From Argentina anserina (taxonomy: Eukaryota > Streptophyta > Magnoliopsida > Rosales > Rosaceae): 64,000 bases of DNA. Of the stretch, positions 60,971 to 64,000 are shown in pieces (within the stretch, counting starts at the first letter, position 1; each line of letters opens with the position of its first letter). The DNA lies in assembly GCF_933775445.1 (NCBI RefSeq), contig NC_065877.1:27466001-27530000 (forward strand), in the 5' to 3' direction. The notes beneath the pieces were generated by a model that had not been told where the DNA came from, made no database searches, and saw only the letters and a list, made by a program, of their open reading frames with translations. The translations under genes were made by a program, and so were the position numbers.

Positions 60971-61563
60971 CTTCGTCTGGAAGCAAATCCAGTTTTAGCT
61001 TCCGAGTCTCGCATGGGGGTTTATCCTCTATAAATGCATAGGGGATAAAACCGGATCTGCCCTCGTATATAAATGAAATTCACTTTCGGAGACAAAACAG
61101 ACGGGAATCGTCAAGTGAGTTAAAAAGTAAAGAGGGTTGCAGCAAGTTCAATATCCTAATCCTACTGCACACGCTAAGCTCAGAAGAATCGATCATCATC
61201 ACCATCATCGCCATCATGATTGCTAGATTAGAAAAATGTCCAACAACACCAACAGCCACTAGCTGCCGCCCACCACAAAGTAAACGCCTTTTCTCTTCTC
61301 CCTCTTCCTTTGATTTTCTTTAATTTATCATCAACATCATCTTCTTTCTATGCCCATGTCAACGTCACTCGCCCCTTCTCCCCCTTCTTTCTCTCTTAAT
61401 CTCTCTGTACCAGGTAGCTAGGTAGTTCACAGAGACGTACATATATACATTGGTGCCTCGTGAGATTGGGGGATATGATAAAAATGAAGGCGACGTGTAT
61501 GGAACAATGACCGACTCTTCTGCGACCGGCCAAGTCTTGTTCATTTCTTCTTCTCTTGTTCCG
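60971..61563. promoter_or_regulatory. Shared upstream region of the small gene and the PSY1R-like gene
   Basis: This is 590 bases between two divergent starts. TATATAAAT lies at 61,066-61,074 and CTATAAATG at about 61,028-61,036; either could serve as a TATA element. Pyrimidine-rich CTTCTTCT tracts near 61,300-61,390 suit a plant 5' UTR. No open frame extends upstream from the receptor start. Confidence 0.35.
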
Positions 61564-64000
61564 ATGAAACACGACAAGAAGCCAGAAGAAGTCCCAACAC
61601 ATCCAAAACTGCCACTCCTCTTCTTTTCCCCGAACTGGGCTTCCCTCGTTCTGCTTTTTCTTCTTCTTCTTCTCCCTTGTTCTGTCTCTGCTCTTTGTCA
61701 CAAAGTGGATCAAGATGCTCTCTTGTCTTTGGGGCTGTCTTTCAAGGTCTCCTCCCCATTGAACTGGTCTGTTTCTTCTGACTGTTGTCTATGGGAAGGA
61801 GTACTCTGCGGAGAAGATGATCGAGTTGTCAATCTTTCCCTACCCGGAAGAGGAATACGTGGCCCGATCAGTCCAGCTATCAATAACCTCAACTATCTAA
61901 CCCATCTTGATCTCTCTTACAATTCTTTATTGGGTGTTCTCCCAGATGGGTTCTTTCAATCCCTGTTTCGACTTCAAGCTCTGAACTTGAGCTTCAATAG
62001 GCTCAATGGGTACCTACCACTCTCATCCAATGCCAGCAAGCTTCAGATTGTGGACTTGTCCAGCAATTACTTCAATGGAACGATCCCATCTTCGATCCTC
62101 ATCCCATCTGTGGCTGCAGGCCCTTTCGTCGTTTTCAATGTCAGCAACAACAGCTTCACCGGCTCCATTCCCATCTCTGTTCTCTGCAAAAATGGCAGCA
62201 GCCTCACCATCTTGGACTTCTCGTTCAACAAGTTCAATGGTACAGTTTCCACCGGTCTTGGCCCTTGTTCGAAGCTCCAAGTCTTCAGTGCAGGCTTCAA
62301 TGCTCTGTCTGGTCCTCTCCCTGATGACATTTACGACCTCGCTGATCTCCAACAGCTTTCTCTGCCTGCCAATCACTTGACAGGACCAATTGATGATCGC
62401 ATTGTGCGGTTAACCAATGTGAAGATCCTGGAGCTGTATTCGAACCAGTTCATAGGGCCAATACCAAGCCAAATTGGTAAGCTCTTCAGGTTGGAAAAGC
62501 TTGTTCTCCATATCAACAACCTCACCGGTGCCTTGCCTCCATCTCTCAGTAACTGCACAAATCTTTCCACCTTGAATTTGAGGGTGAATTCCATGTCTGG
62601 AGAACTTTCTGCCTTCAACTTTTCGACACTCCAACGCCTCAGCATACTTGACCTTGGTAACAACAACTTTGCTGGTCAGTTACCACAAAGCCTCTACTCT
62701 TGCAAGTCATTAGCAGCAGTTAGATTTGCTAGTAACCGGCTGACAGGCCAGATATCACCCGACATAGCTGGGCTAAAATCTTTGTCTTTCCTGTCCATCT
62801 CTAACAACAACTTGACCAATGCCACTGGGGCTTTTAGGATTCTAAGGAGTTGTAAGAATCTGACCACTTTGGTCCTATCCAGAGGGGGTTTTATGAATGA
62901 ACCTTTGCCAGATGATGAAAGCCTAAAAGGCTCTGATGGATTTGAGAGAATACAGATTTTGGCCCTGGGTGGCTGCAATTTCACAGGTCAAGTTCCTACA
63001 TGGCTTGGCAAGCTTAAGAAACTTGAAGTGTTGGACCTGTCATTTAACCACTTAACAGGTCCAATTCCAGCTTGGTTTGGTTCTCTGCCAAACCTTTTTT
63101 ACATGGATTTGTCCAATAATCTCCTTACTGGAGGATTTCCTAGGGAGCTTTGTGGAATGCCAGGTTTGACATCGAAAGAGGCCACCAGTCTAGCAAACAG
63201 CAGTTATCTAGAGTTGCCAGTTTTCGTGATGCCGCAAAATGTAAGTTATCTGCAGTATAATCAGCTGTCCAACCTTCCCCCAGCTATATATCTCGGTAAT
63301 AACAGCCTTAGTGGCATTATCCCCACCCAGATAGGGCAGTTGGAGTTCATTCTCGTGTTGGACCTTAGTCACAACAACTTCTCTGGCAGCATCCCTGATC
63401 AAATTTGTAACCTCACTAACTTAGAGAGGTTGGATCTCTCCTATAACCATCTGTCTGGTGAAATACCTGCTGGTCTCAAAGGTTTGCATTTCTTGTCATT
63501 CTTTAATGTGGCATACAATGATCTTCAGGGACCTGTGCCAACTGGAGGTCAGTTTAATACTTTTACCAATTCCAGCTTTGAAGGAAATCCAGGATTATGT
63601 GGCCCTATGACTGAACAGCACTCGTGCTCGCAATCAACAGCACCTCAATCATCAACACCAGTTCATGGTCGGAAGTCGAATAGAGTCCTTCTGATTGGCC
63701 TTGCATCTTCTATCTGTTTTGGCATTGTTTTTATCATTGCAATGCTAGCAGTATGGATGTTGTCTAAGAGAAGAATCATTCCAGGAGGGGATTCTGACAA
63801 GATGGAATTGGATACATACTCCAGCTATTCCACTTCTGTTGTTACTCCTGAGCTTGAGAAGGATACAAGCCTGGTCATTGTCTTCCCTACCAACACCAAT
63901 GAAATCAAGGATCTTACTATATATGAGATTCTGAAAGCAACTAACAACTTCAATCAAGCAAACATCATTGGTTGTGGAGGTTTTGGTCTGGTGTACAAAG
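61564..64000 (+). CDS. LRR receptor-like kinase, PSY1R type (5' part)
   Basis: A plasma-membrane receptor kinase of LRR subfamily X, closest by eye to PSY1R, the Arabidopsis receptor linked to tyrosine-sulfated glycopeptide PSY1 and cell expansion; PSKR-like is the alternative. The reading frame is open without introns for 812 codons to the window edge. The first in-frame ATG gives MKHDKKPEEVPTH, then a hydrophobic stretch (LVLLFLLLLLPCSVSALC), which is the likely signal peptide. The N-cap has SDCCLWEGVLC. About twenty LRRs follow, with repeats such as LDLSYNSLLGVLPDG and LDLSFNHLTGPIPAW. An island interrupts near LELPVFVMPQNVSYLQYNQL, as in PSKR/PSY1R. The membrane helix starts near residue 708 (VLLIGLASSICFGIVFIIAM). 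The juxtamembrane part ends LTIYEILKATNNF, and the kinase starts IIGCGGFGLVYK, where the window cuts the glycine loop. Confidence 0.9.
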   Translation, partial: MKHDKKPEEVPTHPKLPLLFFSPNWASLVLLFLLLLLPCSVSALCHKVDQDALLSLGLSFKVSSPLNWSVSSDCCLWEGVLCGEDDRVVNLSLPGRGIRGPISPAINNLNYLTHLDLSYNSLLGVLPDGFFQSLFRLQALNLSFNRLNGYLPLSSNASKLQIVDLSSNYFNGTIPSSILIPSVAAGPFVVFNVSNNSFTGSIPISVLCKNGSSLTILDFSFNKFNGTVSTGLGPCSKLQVFSAGFNALSGPLPDDIYDLADLQQLSLPANHLTGPIDDRIVRLTNVKILELYSNQFIGPIPSQIGKLFRLEKLVLHINNLTGALPPSLSNCTNLSTLNLRVNSMSGELSAFNFSTLQRLSILDLGNNNFAGQLPQSLYSCKSLAAVRFASNRLTGQISPDIAGLKSLSFLSISNNNLTNATGAFRILRSCKNLTTLVLSRGGFMNEPLPDDESLKGSDGFERIQILALGGCNFTGQVPTWLGKLKKLEVLDLSFNHLTGPIPAWFGSLPNLFYMDLSNNLLTGGFPRELCGMPGLTSKEATSLANSSYLELPVFVMPQNVSYLQYNQLSNLPPAIYLGNNSLSGIIPTQIGQLEFILVLDLSHNNFSGSIPDQICNLTNLERLDLSYNHLSGEIPAGLKGLHFLSFFNVAYNDLQGPVPTGGQFNTFTNSSFEGNPGLCGPMTEQHSCSQSTAPQSSTPVHGRKSNRVLLIGLASSICFGIVFIIAMLAVWMLSKRRIIPGGDSDKMELDTYSSYSTSVVTPELEKDTSLVIVFPTNTNEIKDLTIYEILKATNNFNQANIIGCGGFGLVYK

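Noticed and set aside
61365..63957. Many minus-strand frames of 60-117 codons
   Set aside because: They are shadows of the leucine-rich-repeat receptor gene on the plus strand.

Overview
The window is nuclear DNA of a dicot plant. Genes have many short introns with GT-AG borders, intergenic DNA is AT-rich, and LTR retrotransposons, MITEs and foldback elements are frequent. The products are plant-specific: a PSY1R-type LRR receptor kinase, GLIP-type GDSL lipases and a plant subgroup SAC phosphatase. A rosid, perhaps Rosaceae, is a guess from the style of genes and repeats. It was not tested.

Bases 1-11,512 are gene-dense and conserved. They hold the 5' part of a CEBPZ/MAK21 (SLOW WALKER 2) ribosome-biogenesis gene (-), a complete 40S ribosomal protein SA gene (+, five exons) and a complete 16-exon SAC-domain phosphoinositide phosphatase gene (-). 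All exon borders were read from splice sites and reading phase. The two ribosome-related genes are divergent and both have telo-box-like promoter motifs.

Bases 11,513-19,800 have no convincing gene. They hold a CGCTTCC-rich element, a short hAT-type element with a perfect 8-bp target duplication, and a foldback MITE.

Bases 19,800-58,400 are a minus-strand tandem array of GDSL esterase/lipase (GLIP-like) genes, each built on the same five-exon plan. Four copies look intact (19,803-21,416; 29,000-30,634; 36,144-37,738; 41,367-42,919). Two are pseudogenes (22,408-24,605; 53,282-55,502) and one is a relic (about 57,105-57,520). The 36-43 kb pair and its flank were duplicated as a block to 53-58 kb. 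Transposons then split or broke the copies: a degenerate 8.8-kb Copia element (43,130-51,962) that carries a nested 2.8-kb terminal-inverted-repeat element, a truncated LTR/PBS fragment at about 40.4-41.0 kb, tandem palindromes in a TA microsatellite at 34.6-35.5 kb, a CACTA-like insertion in one pseudogene, and a CGCTTCC-rich element inside an exon of another.

Bases 59,700-64,000 hold a possible two-exon gene for a 35-residue protein (-) and the first 812 codons of a PSY1R-like LRR receptor kinase (+), cut by the window edge in the kinase glycine loop. From memory, CEBPZ/SWA2, RPSA and PSY1R homologues lie close together on Arabidopsis chromosome 1 (At1g72440, At1g72370, At1g72300). This suggests that the GDSL array and transposons sit inside an ancient collinear block. 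I found no clear evidence of a wholly new biological system. The most unusual signals are structural, above all an exact 82-bp direct duplication around the nested element.
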